Positions 1 to 7,106 are shown, counted from the first letter of the stretch. The stretch is DNA of 10,160 nt from Hyphomicrobiales bacterium (GCA_025362535.1 JANYGE010000147.1:1-10160); one strand, 5' to 3'. The notes: a model not told the origin generated them from the sequence alone. Translations and numbers: made by a program.

Positions 1-286
1 GCCCCACAAGAAGTTCACGGCTGAGGTTTATATCTTGACCAAGGAAGAGGGTGGCCGTCATACGCCATTCTTCAACAACTACCGTCCACAATTCTACTTC
101 CGCACGACCGACGTAACTGGCGTTGTGACATTGCCAGAAGGCACTGAAATGGTGATGCCTGGCGACAACATCTCGTTCCAAGTTGAGCTTATTCAGCCGA
201 TCGCCATGGAAGAGAAGCTGCGCTTTGCTATCCGCGAAGGTGGCCGCACCGTGGGTGCTGGCGTTGTTGCTAAGATTTCGGACTGA
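1..286 (+). CDS. tuf: Elongation factor Tu, C-terminal part (partial)
   Basis: The reading frame is open from base 2 and gives the last 94 residues of EF-Tu, the GTPase that carries aminoacyl-tRNA to the ribosomal A site. The fragment covers most of domain 3: it has [22 protein letters not shown], the EMVMPGDN segment and the terminal [17 protein letters not shown]. These match bacterial EF-Tu almost residue for residue. The alanine equivalent to E. coli A375, a site of kirromycin-resistance changes, is kept (RFAIREGG). The 5' part lies outside the window. The stop is only 11 bases before rpsJ with no terminator-like hairpin between them, so tuf is probably co-transcribed with the S10 genes, as is common in alphaproteobacteria. 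Identification is certain; the full gene cannot be judged. Confidence 0.98.
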   Translation, partial: PHKKFTAEVYILTKEEGGRHTPFFNNYRPQFYFRTTDVTGVVTLPEGTEMVMPGDNISFQVELIQPIAMEEKLRFAIREGGRTVGAGVVAKISD

Positions 287-297
287 GGCTGAAGCAC

Positions 298-606
298 ATG
301 CAACGCCAAAACATCCGTATTCGTCTCAAAGCGTTTGATCATCGAATTCTTGATAATTCGACGCGTGAGATCGTGAACACAGCCAAGCGCACAGGCGCTC
401 AGGTTCGTGGTCCCGTGCCGCTGCCAACGCGGATCGAAAAGTTCACTGTTAACCGTTCACCGCACGTGGATAAGAAAAGCCGCGAGCAGTTTGAAATGCG
501 GACTCACCGCCGCCTTTTGGACATTGTGGATCCTACGCCACAAACGGTTGATGCACTTATGAAGCTTGATCTTGCATCAGGCGTCGATGTTGAAATTAAG
601 CTCTAA
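298..606 (+). CDS. rpsJ: 30S ribosomal protein S10
   Basis: S10 is a component of the 30S head and, in enteric bacteria, also the NusE partner of NusB in antitermination. The 102-residue product has the usual family length. It shows [14 protein letters not shown] at the N-terminus, [29 protein letters not shown] in two consecutive conserved blocks (the S10 signature region, roughly residues 38-66), and [20 protein letters not shown] near the end. The ATG follows a GAGG (285-288) that overlaps the tuf stop codon, with about nine bases between. It opens the S10-type block in the usual order rpsJ-rplC-rplD. Nothing in the protein is truncated or odd. Confidence 0.98.
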   Translation: MQRQNIRIRLKAFDHRILDNSTREIVNTAKRTGAQVRGPVPLPTRIEKFTVNRSPHVDKKSREQFEMRTHRRLLDIVDPTPQTVDALMKLDLASGVDVEIKL

Positions 607-626
607 GAGCTGTTGAGGAGAAGACG

Positions 627-1331
627 ATGCGTTCTGGCATCATCGCAAAAAAACTGGGCATGACCCGGATTTACACGGAGGAGGGAGCAGTTGTTCCTGT
701 GACCGTGTTGAAAGTCGACAGCGTTATCGTTGTTGGGCACAAAACCATGGACAAGCACGGCTACACAGCTTTGCAACTTGGTTCTGGCACACCAAAGATC
801 AAGCGCTTGACCAAGGCTGATCGCGGCGTTTTTGCTGCTGCCAAAGTGGAACCAAAGCGCAAGCTTCAGGAATTCCGCATTGATCCAGCAAGCACAATGC
901 CAGTTGGCGCTGAAGTGACTGCCGACCACTTTGTGGCTGGCCAGTTTGTGGACGTGACCGGCACATCCAAGGGCAAAGGTTTTGCCGGTGGTATGAAGCG
1001 TTGGAACTTTAAAGGTCTTCGTGCAACGCACGGTGTTTCCGTTTCTCATCGTTCGATTGGTTCAACGGGTAACCGCCAAGATCCTGGTAAGGTTTTCAAG
1101 AACAAGAAGATGCCTGGTCATCTCGGTGATGAAACAGTGACAACGCTTAACGTTGTTGTTGTGAAGACCGACAAAGAACGTGGTTTGATCTTGGTGAAGG
1201 GTTCAGTTCCCGGATCGCAAGGTGGATGGGTTTCGGTTCGTGATGCCGTGAAGCGCAAGCTTCCTGACAGCGCGCCTAAGCCTGGTGCTTTCACTGCTGC
1301 AGCAGAAGCTGCCGCACCAGCAGCACAGTGA
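627..1331 (+). CDS. rplC: 50S ribosomal protein L3
   Basis: L3 is an early-assembling 50S protein whose long internal loop reaches towards the peptidyl-transferase centre. The 234-residue product has the conserved start [15 protein letters not shown], the core [18 protein letters not shown] (about residues 111-128) and the loop segment [20 protein letters not shown] (135-154). Gln151 aligns with E. coli Gln150, which the methyltransferase PrmB modifies, so the substrate residue is kept. The protein is about 25 residues longer than the 209-residue E. coli protein, mostly because of an Ala/Pro-rich tail after residue 213; such tails are familiar in alphaproteobacteria. A clear GAGGAG (615-620) lies six bases before the ATG. 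The stop is seven bases before rplD. Confidence 0.98.
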   Translation: MRSGIIAKKLGMTRIYTEEGAVVPVTVLKVDSVIVVGHKTMDKHGYTALQLGSGTPKIKRLTKADRGVFAAAKVEPKRKLQEFRIDPASTMPVGAEVTADHFVAGQFVDVTGTSKGKGFAGGMKRWNFKGLRATHGVSVSHRSIGSTGNRQDPGKVFKNKKMPGHLGDETVTTLNVVVVKTDKERGLILVKGSVPGSQGGWVSVRDAVKRKLPDSAPKPGAFTAAAEAAAPAAQ

Positions 1332-1338
1332 GGCCAAG

Positions 1339-1959
1339 ATGAAATTAGATGTAACAACAATTGAAGCTGGTAAAGCTGGCACAGTGGAACTCTCCGATGC
1401 GATTTTCGGTTTGGATCCACGCCAAGACTTGATCCACCGTGTTATCCAATGGCAGCTCAACAAGCGCCAGCAGGGCACGCACCAAGCCAAGTCACGCGGT
1501 GAAATTAACCGCACGACAGCAAAGCTTGGTAAGCAAAAAGGTGGCGGTACGGCCCGTCACGGTTCACGCAAGTCTGGTATTTTCGTTGGCGGCGGCAAGG
1601 CCTTTGGTCCGCGTATGCGCAGCCACGAGACTTCATTGAACAAGAAAATTCGCGCTCTTGGTTTGCGTCATGCACTTTCCGCCAAGATCAAGTCTTCTGA
1701 ACTTTTGGTTTTAGACAAAGCCGAAGTACAGAACCCGAAGACCAAAGAGATGAAGTTGTTGTTCGCCAAGCTCGGCTGGACAAATGCTCTCATCATTGAT
1801 GGTGCAACGGTGAACGAAGGCTTCGCAAACGCTGCGCGCAATATTATCGGCATTGATGTGCTGCCAATTCAAGGCATCAATGTTTATGACATTCTTCGCC
1901 GCAAGAATTTGGTTCTCACCAAGGCTGCTGTTGAAGCGCTGGAGGCACGGTTCAAATGA
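1339..1959 (+). CDS. rplD: 50S ribosomal protein L4
   Basis: L4 is a 50S protein with a globular domain on the surface and an extended loop that forms part of the exit-tunnel constriction. The start chosen is the ATG at 1339, six bases after a GAGG that overlaps the rplC stop. An in-frame upstream ATG at 1285 lies inside rplC and would add non-homologous residues. The 206-residue product has the family length and the alphaproteobacterial opening [20 protein letters not shown]. It also has the loop (about residues 60-95), [12 protein letters not shown] and the end [20 protein letters not shown]. The loop tip reads [11 protein letters not shown] instead of the common KQKGTGRARHG, and SGIFVGGGK follows (see findings). 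In E. coli L4 represses its own operon; no such leader is visible because the upstream gene is tuf. Confidence 0.97.
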   Translation: MKLDVTTIEAGKAGTVELSDAIFGLDPRQDLIHRVIQWQLNKRQQGTHQAKSRGEINRTTAKLGKQKGGGTARHGSRKSGIFVGGGKAFGPRMRSHETSLNKKIRALGLRHALSAKIKSSELLVLDKAEVQNPKTKEMKLLFAKLGWTNALIIDGATVNEGFANAARNIIGIDVLPIQGINVYDILRRKNLVLTKAAVEALEARFK

Positions 1960-2249
1960 GCAAAGAGCATTACTATAACATTATCAAAAGCCCTGCCATC
2001 ACCGAAAAATCGACGATGGTCAGCGTTCACAACGCCGTTGTATTCAAGGTTGCCTTGACTGCAACAAAGCCGCAAATCAAGGCTGCTGTTGAAGGTCTAT
2101 TTGGTGTGAAAGTTAAGTCTGTGAACACATTGGTGCGCATGGGCAAAGTTCGTCGCTTCAAGGGCAGAGCTGCCAAGTTGAGCGATATCAAAAAAGCATA
2201 CGTGACATTGGCCGAAGGTTCGCGGCTCGATGTAACGACAGGACTGTGA
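1956..2249 (+). CDS. rplW: 50S ribosomal protein L23
   Basis: L23 sits at the rim of the polypeptide exit tunnel and is a docking site for trigger factor and the signal recognition particle. The 97-residue product has the family length. It shows the N-terminal [11 protein letters not shown] motif (residues 11-21), [30 protein letters not shown] (the tunnel-side loop) and [10 protein letters not shown] near the end. Glu17 aligns with E. coli Glu18, the trigger-factor contact residue. Its ATG overlaps the rplD stop codon as ATGA, which implies translational coupling. The end of rplD contains GGAGG (1940-1944), suitably placed as a ribosome binding site about 11 bases upstream. Confidence 0.97.
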   Translation: MSKEHYYNIIKSPAITEKSTMVSVHNAVVFKVALTATKPQIKAAVEGLFGVKVKSVNTLVRMGKVRRFKGRAAKLSDIKKAYVTLAEGSRLDVTTGL

Positions 2250-2259
2250 GCATAATAGC

Positions 2260-3090
2260 ATGGCACTGAAAACATTTAACCCCACGAGCGCCGGTCGCCG
2301 TCATCTTATCCAAGTTGACCGCAGCCATCTCTATAAGGGCAAGCCCGTTAAGTCTTTGGTCGAAGGTCAGCATTCTGCTGGTGGTCGTTCAAACACGGGT
2401 CGCATCACATCACGCCGGAAGGGCGGTGGTCATAAGACTGCTTATCGCCTGATCGATTTCAAGCGTACCAAGCATGATATGCCAGCTGTTGTTGAGCGTT
2501 TGGAATATGATCCAAACCGCACGGGCTTCATCGCCCTGATCAAATACACAGACGGCACATTGTCTTACATTTTGGCACCTCAACGTTTAGCGGCAGGTGA
2601 CACGGTTATCTCAGGTCAGACAGCTGACGTGAAACCTGGCAATGCCATGCCAATTGGTTCTATTCCAGTCGGCACCATTGTTCATAACATTGAAACCAAG
2701 CCAGGTGCTGGTGGTTCGCTCTCGCGCGCTGCAGGAACTTACGCGATGGTTGCTGGTCGTGATGGTGGTTTCGTGATCATCAAGTTGAAGTCTGGCGAAA
2801 CCCGCATGGTGGATTCGAAGTGCATGGCTTCGGTCGGCGCTGTTTCAAACCAAGACCATATCAACGAAGTGGTTGGTAAGGCTGGTCGTGCACGGTGGAA
2901 GGGCGCTCGTCCAGTTTCACGCGGTATCGCACGCAACCCAGTCGACCATCCAAACGGCGGCCGTACTAATGGTGGTAAGCATTGGGCTACACCATGGGGT
3001 AAGCCAACCAAGGGTTATAAGACACGTTCTAACAAATCGACTTCTAAGTTCATTGTGCGTTCGCGCCATGACCGCAAGAAATCGCAGTAA
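2260..3090 (+). CDS. rplB: 50S ribosomal protein L2
   Basis: L2 is among the most conserved ribosomal proteins; it is needed for subunit association and for the peptidyl-transferase centre. The 276-residue product has the usual length and landmarks: NPTSAGRRH at the start, [56 protein letters not shown] and KAGRARWKG. It ends in a basic tail ([19 protein letters not shown]). Residues 221-247 carry the NPVDHP motif; His230 corresponds to E. coli His229. The following segment is unusual: [16 protein letters not shown] replaces the typical HGGGEGRTSGGRHPVTPWG, with three residues fewer (see findings). The reading frame continues cleanly on both sides, so this is not a frameshift. The start has only a weak Shine-Dalgarno sequence. 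Confidence 0.98.
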   Translation: MALKTFNPTSAGRRHLIQVDRSHLYKGKPVKSLVEGQHSAGGRSNTGRITSRRKGGGHKTAYRLIDFKRTKHDMPAVVERLEYDPNRTGFIALIKYTDGTLSYILAPQRLAAGDTVISGQTADVKPGNAMPIGSIPVGTIVHNIETKPGAGGSLSRAAGTYAMVAGRDGGFVIIKLKSGETRMVDSKCMASVGAVSNQDHINEVVGKAGRARWKGARPVSRGIARNPVDHPNGGRTNGGKHWATPWGKPTKGYKTRSNKSTSKFIVRSRHDRKKSQ

Positions 3091-3103
3091 GAGGTAGCAC
3101 CCA

Positions 3104-3379
3104 GTGACACGCTCAGTCTGGAAAGGTCCGTTCGTAGACGGATATATTTTAAAGAAAGCGGAAGCCGCTCGCGGCCAACGCAATGCTGCGATCAAGACTT
3201 GGAGCCGCCGCTCCACCATCTTGCCGCAATTTGTGGGCCTGACATTCCAGGTGCACAATGGCAACAAGTTTATTCCTGTTCACGTTTCGGAAGAAATGGT
3301 TGGGCATAAGCTTGGTGAATTTGCGCCAACACGCACATTCAAAGCTCACTCTGCCGGCGATAAGAAGGCCTCGAAGTAA
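3104..3379 (+). CDS. rpsS: 30S ribosomal protein S19
   Basis: S19 is in the 30S head, where it forms a complex with S13 and contacts the A-site tRNA region. The 91-residue product starts (M)[19 protein letters not shown] and has [20 protein letters not shown] and the signature [19 protein letters not shown]. It begins with GTG, the only non-ATG start among the complete genes of this cluster. That choice is supported by AAGAGG (3089-3094) nine bases upstream and by exact agreement with the family N-terminus. It follows rplB by 13 bases and is one base from rplV. The C-terminus ([13 protein letters not shown]) is slightly divergent, as is common for this tail. Confidence 0.97.
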   Translation: MTRSVWKGPFVDGYILKKAEAARGQRNAAIKTWSRRSTILPQFVGLTFQVHNGNKFIPVHVSEEMVGHKLGEFAPTRTFKAHSAGDKKASK

Positions 3380-3380
3380 C

Positions 3381-3761
3381 ATGAGCAAAGCAAAAACCCC
3401 ACGCGCTCTTCCAGATAACGAAGCTAAGGCGATCACCCGTTCGATCCGCATTAGCCCACGCAAGCTGAATGAAGTTGCAACAGAAATTCGCGGTAAGAAA
3501 GTGCATGATGCTTTAGCGCATCTCACATTCTCACGTCGCCGGATTGCAAAAGACGTGAAGAAGACTTTGGAGTCCGCAATTGCGAACGCCGAAAACAACC
3601 ACAACCTTGACATCAACGCTCTTGTTGTTGCTGAAGCATGGGTTGGCAAGAATTTGGTTATGAAGCGCTGGATGCCAGATGCACGCGGTCGTGTGGGTCA
3701 CATTCACAAGTTCTTCAGCGAACTGACGATTATTGTTCGTCAAGATAAAGAGGCCGCATAA
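3381..3761 (+). CDS. rplV: 50S ribosomal protein L22
   Basis: L22 lines the exit tunnel with a long beta-hairpin. The ATG at 3381 was chosen because it begins the family N-terminus and lies one base after the rpsS stop; the frame extends upstream to an ATG at 3258, but that stretch lies inside rpsS. The 126-residue product shows [66 protein letters not shown] and SELTIIVRQ. The hairpin tip (residues 94-107) reads [14 protein letters not shown] and differs from the E. coli MKRIMPRAKGRADR at several positions, including an Asp where Arg88 is expected (see findings). There is no strong Shine-Dalgarno sequence, only GAAG at 3373-3376, so translation probably depends on coupling to rpsS. Confidence 0.97.
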   Translation: MSKAKTPRALPDNEAKAITRSIRISPRKLNEVATEIRGKKVHDALAHLTFSRRRIAKDVKKTLESAIANAENNHNLDINALVVAEAWVGKNLVMKRWMPDARGRVGHIHKFFSELTIIVRQDKEAA

Positions 3762-4477
3762 TGGGTCAGAAAGTCAATCCAATCGGTTTGCGTCTTGGCA
3801 TTAACCGCACATGGGACAGCCGCTGGTACGCCAATAAGCGCGAATTCGGCAAGTTGCTTCACGAAGATGTGGCGATCCGCGCCTATCTCACCAAGGAACT
3901 GAAGCAAGCTGGTGTTTCGAAGGTTCTGATTGAGCGCCCGCACAAGAAGTGCCGCGTTACAATTTACTCGGCTCGTCCTGGTGTTGTGATCGGTAAGAAG
4001 GGTGCAGATATCGAAAAGCTTCGCAAGAAGGTTGCCGATATGACTGGCTCAGAAGTTCACCTTAACATTGTTGAAGTGCGCAAGCCAGAAGTTGATGCAA
4101 CTTTGGTTGCTGATAACATTGCCCAACAACTTGAACGCCGTGTTGCATTCCGTCGTGCTATGAAGCGCGCTGTGCAATCTGCCCAACGTCTTGGTGCTGA
4201 AGGCATCAAGATTACGTGCTCAGGCCGTTTGGGTGGTGCTGAAATTGCGCGTGTTGAATGGTACCGCGAAGGCCGCGTTCCATTGCACACATTGCGCGCT
4301 GAAATTGACTATGGTGTTGCGACAGCCCACACGGCTTACGGCACCAACGGTGTAAAAGTTTGGATTTTCAAAGGCGAAATTCTCGAACACGATCCAATGG
4401 CTCAAGACCGCCGCATGAACGAAGCACAGGAAGGGCCTGCAAGCCGTCCACCGCGTCGTGATAATGCGAACGCATAA
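3761..4477 (+). CDS. rpsC: 30S ribosomal protein S3
   Basis: S3 is at the mRNA entry side of the 30S subunit. The 238-residue product begins [20 protein letters not shown]. It has a type II KH domain with the GxxG loop in [13 protein letters not shown] (residues 72-84), and a C-terminal domain with [12 protein letters not shown] and [19 protein letters not shown]. Arg131, Arg132 and Lys135 ([10 protein letters not shown]) match the E. coli residues linked to mRNA helicase activity and entry-channel binding. The length is near the family's usual 210-240 residues, with a short basic tail (PPRRDNANA). The ATG overlaps the rplV stop by one base, and AAAGAGG (3747-3753) lies seven bases upstream. 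Confidence 0.98.
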   Translation: MGQKVNPIGLRLGINRTWDSRWYANKREFGKLLHEDVAIRAYLTKELKQAGVSKVLIERPHKKCRVTIYSARPGVVIGKKGADIEKLRKKVADMTGSEVHLNIVEVRKPEVDATLVADNIAQQLERRVAFRRAMKRAVQSAQRLGAEGIKITCSGRLGGAEIARVEWYREGRVPLHTLRAEIDYGVATAHTAYGTNGVKVWIFKGEILEHDPMAQDRRMNEAQEGPASRPPRRDNANA

Positions 4478-4495
4478 GGCTGAATGAGATAAATC

Positions 4496-4912
4496 ATGCT
4501 GCAACCTAAAAAAACAAAATACCGCAAAGCCCATAAGGGCCGTATTCACGGTAAGTCGACAAGCTGCAATACACTGGATTTCGGTGCGTTTGGTTTGAAG
4601 GCGCTTGAGCCAGATCGTTTGACGGCTCGCCAGATCGAAGCTGCTCGTCGTGCGCTTGCGCGTGGTATGAAGCGTGCTGGTCGCGTTTGGATCCGTGTGT
4701 TCCCAGACGTGCCTGTATCCAAGAAGCCAGCCGAAGTGCGCATGGGTTCTGGTAAGGGTTCTACTGAATATTGGGCAGCCCGCGTTAAGCCAGGCCGCGT
4801 GATTTTTGAAGTTGATGGCATTCCACGTGCTGTTGCTGAAGAGTCACTGCGTTTGGCAGCGGCAAAGCTTCCAATCAAGTGCCGCTTTGTTGCGCGCCTT
4901 GGCGAAGCGTAA
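4496..4912 (+). CDS. rplP: 50S ribosomal protein L16
   Basis: L16 is a late-assembling 50S protein near the A site that helps position tRNA. The 138-residue product starts [16 protein letters not shown]. It has the signatures [20 protein letters not shown] and [20 protein letters not shown], and ends with [18 protein letters not shown]. Arg82 aligns with E. coli Arg81, the residue hydroxylated by the oxygenase YcfD/RoxA. The start is supported by homology; upstream there is only a weak purine stretch (ATGAGA, 4484-4489). It lies 18 bases after rpsC and 15 before rpmC. Confidence 0.98.
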   Translation: MLQPKKTKYRKAHKGRIHGKSTSCNTLDFGAFGLKALEPDRLTARQIEAARRALARGMKRAGRVWIRVFPDVPVSKKPAEVRMGSGKGSTEYWAARVKPGRVIFEVDGIPRAVAEESLRLAAAKLPIKCRFVARLGEA

Positions 4913-4921
4913 GGGGAGGGG
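4913..4921 (+). promoter_or_regulatory. Strong ribosome binding site of rpmC
   Basis: GGGGAGGGG directly after the rplP stop is the most G-rich Shine-Dalgarno in the window. GGAGG at 4915-4919 is eight bases from ATG 4928 and fourteen from the alternative ATG 4934, which favours the first. Confidence 0.75.
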
Positions 4922-4927
4922 ATTATT

Positions 4928-5125
4928 ATGAAGATGACTGATGTTCGCGCCCTTTCAGCCGACCAAGTAAAAGACGAAATTCTGAAGCTTCGTAAAGAGC
5001 AGCTTAACCTGCGCTTCCAACGTGCTTCAAGCCAACTTGAAAACACTTCCCGTATCCGCCAGATCCGCCGCGACATCGCGCGTCTCAAGACGCAAACTGT
5101 TGCAGCCAAGAAGCCAGCGAAGTAG
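4928..5125 (+). CDS. rpmC: 50S ribosomal protein L29
   Basis: L29 is a small helical-hairpin protein at the exit-tunnel rim next to L23. The 65-residue product has the typical two-helix pattern: [20 protein letters not shown], then [19 protein letters not shown], then [12 protein letters not shown]. The start reads MKM, so the ATG at 4934 is an alternative. The strong GGGGAGGGG (4913-4921) puts GGAGG eight bases before 4928, which favours the first ATG. It sits between rplP and rpsQ, its normal position. The C-terminal AAKKPAK tail is short and basic. Confidence 0.96.
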   Translation: MKMTDVRALSADQVKDEILKLRKEQLNLRFQRASSQLENTSRIRQIRRDIARLKTQTVAAKKPAK

Positions 5126-5136
5126 GAGCAAAGAAA

Positions 5137-5385
5137 ATGCCGAAACGCATATTACAAGGTGTCGTGGTGAGCGACAAGAATGACAAGACGATCATTGTGA
5201 AAGTGGAGCGCCGTTTGCTGCATCCGGTTTTCAAGAAGACTGTTCGTTTGTCGAAGAAATATCATGCGCATGATGAAAAGAACGAAGCCAAGATTGGCGA
5301 AGTTGTGCGGATTGAAGAAACCCGTCCGTTGTCAAAGCTGAAGCGCTGGGCGTTCATCAGCAAAGTTGATGCGGCTAAGGCATAA
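5137..5385 (+). CDS. rpsQ: 30S ribosomal protein S17
   Basis: S17 is an OB-fold primary binding protein of the 30S body that contacts 16S rRNA early in assembly. The 82-residue product has [20 protein letters not shown] at the start, the signature [19 protein letters not shown] (about residues 29-47), and [18 protein letters not shown]. The length is normal. AGGAG (5124-5128) overlaps the rpmC stop and lies eight bases before the ATG. It is the last of the S10-type genes; only 13 bases separate it from rplN and no promoter or terminator is visible there, so the S10 and spc blocks look joined. Confidence 0.98.
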   Translation: MPKRILQGVVVSDKNDKTIIVKVERRLLHPVFKKTVRLSKKYHAHDEKNEAKIGEVVRIEETRPLSKLKRWAFISKVDAAKA

Positions 5386-5398
5386 GGGCGGATAAACC

Positions 5399-5767
5399 AT
5401 GATTCAACAAGAAACCAATCTCGACGTTGCCGATAATTCTGGCGCTCGTCGTGTACAGTGCATCAAGGTGCTTGGCGGCTCAAAGCGTCGTTATGCTTCA
5501 GTTGGCGATGTTATCGTTGTGTCGATCAAGGAAGCCATTCCACGCGGTCGCGTGAAGAAGGGCTCTGTGATGAAGGCTATCGTTGTGCGCATTGCGAAAG
5601 ATTTGCGCCGCGCTGATGGTTCATCTATCCGCTTTGATCGCAATGCTGCTGTTTTGATCAATGCTCAGGGCGAACCCGTTGGAACCCGTATTTTCGGACC
5701 AGTTCCACGTGAGCTTCGTGCGAAGAACCAAATGAAGATTATTTCCTTGGCACCGGAGGTGCTGTGA
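5399..5767 (+). CDS. rplN: 50S ribosomal protein L14
   Basis: L14 binds 23S rRNA and forms intersubunit bridges; it is also the target of the silencing factor RsfS in bacteria. The 122-residue product has exactly the usual length and is highly conserved. Landmarks are [56 protein letters not shown], the block from [16 protein letters not shown] and the end [15 protein letters not shown]. It is normally the first gene of the spc operon. The ATG is preceded by AAGGGCGGA overlapping the rpsQ stop. Its own stop overlaps the rplX start by one base. Confidence 0.98.
   Translation: MIQQETNLDVADNSGARRVQCIKVLGGSKRRYASVGDVIVVSIKEAIPRGRVKKGSVMKAIVVRIAKDLRRADGSSIRFDRNAAVLINAQGEPVGTRIFGPVPRELRAKNQMKIISLAPEVL
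5755..5759 (+). promoter_or_regulatory. Ribosome binding site deciding the rplX start
   Basis: GGAGG inside the last codons of rplN lies seven bases before ATG 5767 and only four before the alternative GTG 5764. The spacing supports the ATG and the one-base TGATG overlap with rplN. Confidence 0.8.
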
Positions 5768-6090
5768 TGCCAGTTAAGTTTAAAATCAAGAAAGGCGATA
5801 AGGTTATTGTTATCGCCGGCAAAGACAAAGGTAAGCAGGGCGATGTGATGCAGATCATCACAGACGAAAACCGCGCCGTTGTTTCAGGTGTTAATGTTGC
5901 CAAGCGCCACACCAAGGCACAAGGCGCAAATGAAGGTGGCATTATCGACAAGCTGATGCCAATTCATATTTCCAATTTGGCGCTGCGCGATCCTAAGGAT
6001 GGCAAGGCGACTCGCGTAGGTTACAAGACGCTTGACGGCGGCAAAAAAGTCCGCGTTGCCAAGCGCACAGGAGCGACGATAGATGGCTGA
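5767..6090 (+). CDS. rplX: 50S ribosomal protein L24
   Basis: L24 is an initiator of 50S assembly near the tunnel exit. The 107-residue product carries a KOW motif ([20 protein letters not shown], residues 8-27), followed by [32 protein letters not shown] and the alphaproteobacterial-type end KRTGATIDG. Two starts are possible: GTG at 5764 and ATG at 5767. The ATG was chosen because it overlaps the rplN stop as TGATG, is seven bases after GGAGG (5755-5759), and gives the family N-terminus. The last eight bases overlap rplE in another frame. Confidence 0.97.
   Translation: MPVKFKIKKGDKVIVIAGKDKGKQGDVMQIITDENRAVVSGVNVAKRHTKAQGANEGGIIDKLMPIHISNLALRDPKDGKATRVGYKTLDGGKKVRVAKRTGATIDG
6069..6073 (+). 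promoter_or_regulatory. Ribosome binding site supporting the long L5 start
   Basis: AGGAG inside the end of rplX lies nine bases before the rplE ATG at 6083. The later in-frame ATG at 6206, which would remove the N-terminal extension, has no purine-rich site before it. This makes the extended L5 the likely product. Confidence 0.75.
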
Positions 6091-6757
6091 CGAAGAGAAA
6101 AAGGCTAAGGCACCTGCCAAGCCGCGTGCAAAAAAAGAGGCAACATCGGATTCAGGTCCGGTTGCTGACGCCAATGCTGGTTTGCCAGCTGGTTATGTCG
6201 CTCGTATGCAACAACATTATAACGATGTTGTGCGCCCGGCGATGATTAAGCAGTTCGGCTATCAAAACGTTATGCAAGTTCCACGTGTTACAAAGATCGT
6301 GTTGAACATGGGCGTTGGTGAAGCGACACAAGACTCTAAGTTGGTAACTGTTGCCGCTGGTGAGTTGCAGAAGATTGCTGGTCAGAAGGTTGTTATTACC
6401 AAGACCAAGAAAGCTATTGCGCAATTCAAGATTCGTGAAAATCTTGCGATTGGTGCGAAGGTTACTTTGCGTAAAATCCGCATGTATGAATTCCTTGATC
6501 GTTTGGTCACCATCGCATTGCCTCGTGTACGCGATTTCCGTGGTCTCACTGATCGTAGCTTTGATGGCAATGGCAACTATGCACTTGGCATTAAAGAACA
6601 TCTGATTTTCCCAGAAATCGATTATGATAAGATTGATCGGATCTGGGGCCTTGATGTGGTTGTTTGCACAACCGCCAAGACCGATGCAGAAGCTCTTGCT
6701 CTTCTGACCCTATTCAACTTCCCATTCCGCAAACGCCAACAACAGGCTGCAGCGTAA
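6083..6757 (+). CDS. rplE: 50S ribosomal protein L5 with N-terminal extension
   Basis: L5 binds 5S rRNA in the central protuberance and contacts P-site tRNA. The conserved core begins near residue 42 ([13 protein letters not shown]). It continues with [45 protein letters not shown], the [20 protein letters not shown] segment, the [11 protein letters not shown] segment and FPFRK. The product is 224 residues against about 180 in the usual family. The difference is an N-terminal segment of about 38 residues rich in Lys, Ala and Pro. The long form is favoured because AGGAG (6069-6073) lies nine bases before ATG 6083, while the internal ATG at 6206 has no such site. The start overlaps the rplX end by eight bases, suggesting coupled translation. 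Confidence 0.96.
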   Translation: MADEEKKAKAPAKPRAKKEATSDSGPVADANAGLPAGYVARMQQHYNDVVRPAMIKQFGYQNVMQVPRVTKIVLNMGVGEATQDSKLVTVAAGELQKIAGQKVVITKTKKAIAQFKIRENLAIGAKVTLRKIRMYEFLDRLVTIALPRVRDFRGLTDRSFDGNGNYALGIKEHLIFPEIDYDKIDRIWGLDVVVCTTAKTDAEALALLTLFNFPFRKRQQQAAA

Positions 6758-6789
6758 TGATGAACACATCTAAGATTTGAGGACGTTCC

Positions 6790-7095
6790 ATGGCAAAAAC
6801 GAGCTCCATTAACCGCAACGATAAGCGTCGTGCACTGTCCAAGCGTTTCGACGCGAAGCGCAAGCGCCTTAAGGCGTTGGTTATGAAAAAAGATACGCCG
6901 ATGGAAGAGCGTTTCGCTGCATCGTTGAAGTTGGCAGAAATGCCACGCAACTCTGCAAAGAACCGTATCCGCAACCGCTGCGAAATTACTGGGCGTCCGC
7001 GCTCATTCTATCGCAAAACCAAATTGTCACGAATTGCTATGCGTGAAATGGCCAACCAGGGTTTGATTCCTGGCATGGTTAAGTCGAGCTGGTAA
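6790..7095 (+). CDS. rpsN: 30S ribosomal protein S14, zinc-independent form
   Basis: S14 is a late-binding protein of the 30S head. The 101-residue product is the long type: it starts [16 protein letters not shown] and has LPRNS-like [20 protein letters not shown] (residues 51-70), then [23 protein letters not shown]. Only one cysteine is present in the region where the short S14 type carries paired CxxC motifs, so this is the zinc-free form. A GAGGA (6779-6783) lies six bases before the ATG. It is separated from rplE by 32 bases, the second-largest gap in the window; I saw no hairpin or promoter in that gap. Confidence 0.98.
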   Translation: MAKTSSINRNDKRRALSKRFDAKRKRLKALVMKKDTPMEERFAASLKLAEMPRNSAKNRIRNRCEITGRPRSFYRKTKLSRIAMREMANQGLIPGMVKSSW

Positions 7096-7106
7096 GGAGA
7101 GTAGCG

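Noticed and set aside
603..1049. 148-codon open frame on the minus strand opposite rplC
   Set aside because: It is a shadow of the L3 reading frame; the protein sequence shows no family features.
1285..1338. Upstream in-frame extension of rplD
   Set aside because: The extra residues lie inside rplC and do not match L4; ATG 1339 has a suitable ribosome binding site.
2930..2990. Frameshift or assembly error as the cause of the odd L2 segment
   Set aside because: The frame is continuous, the flanking residues match L2 on both sides, and the net difference is a whole number of codons; no pair of compensating single-base shifts was obvious.
3258..3380. Upstream in-frame extension of rplV
   Set aside because: It lies wholly inside rpsS, and the extra residues do not match L22; the family N-terminus begins at 3381.
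3149..3649. 166-codon open frame on the minus strand opposite rpsS and rplV
   Set aside because: It is antisense to two conserved genes, has no recognisable domain and no supporting start signals.
4546..5109. 187-codon open frame on the minus strand opposite rplP and rpmC
   Set aside because: It is antisense to two certain ribosomal genes; its protein is Arg/Ser-rich with no recognisable domain, as expected from the complement of conserved basic proteins.
6040..6100. Possible S8-type translational operator at the rplX/rplE junction, by analogy with the E. coli spc operon
   Set aside because: I could not identify the characteristic helix with its internal bulge by eye, so it is not reported; a structure-based search with an S8-site model would decide.
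6758..6789. Possible promoter or terminator in the 32-base rplE-rpsN gap
   Set aside because: No inverted repeat and no spaced -35/-10 pair could be recognised; it contains only the rpsN ribosome binding site.
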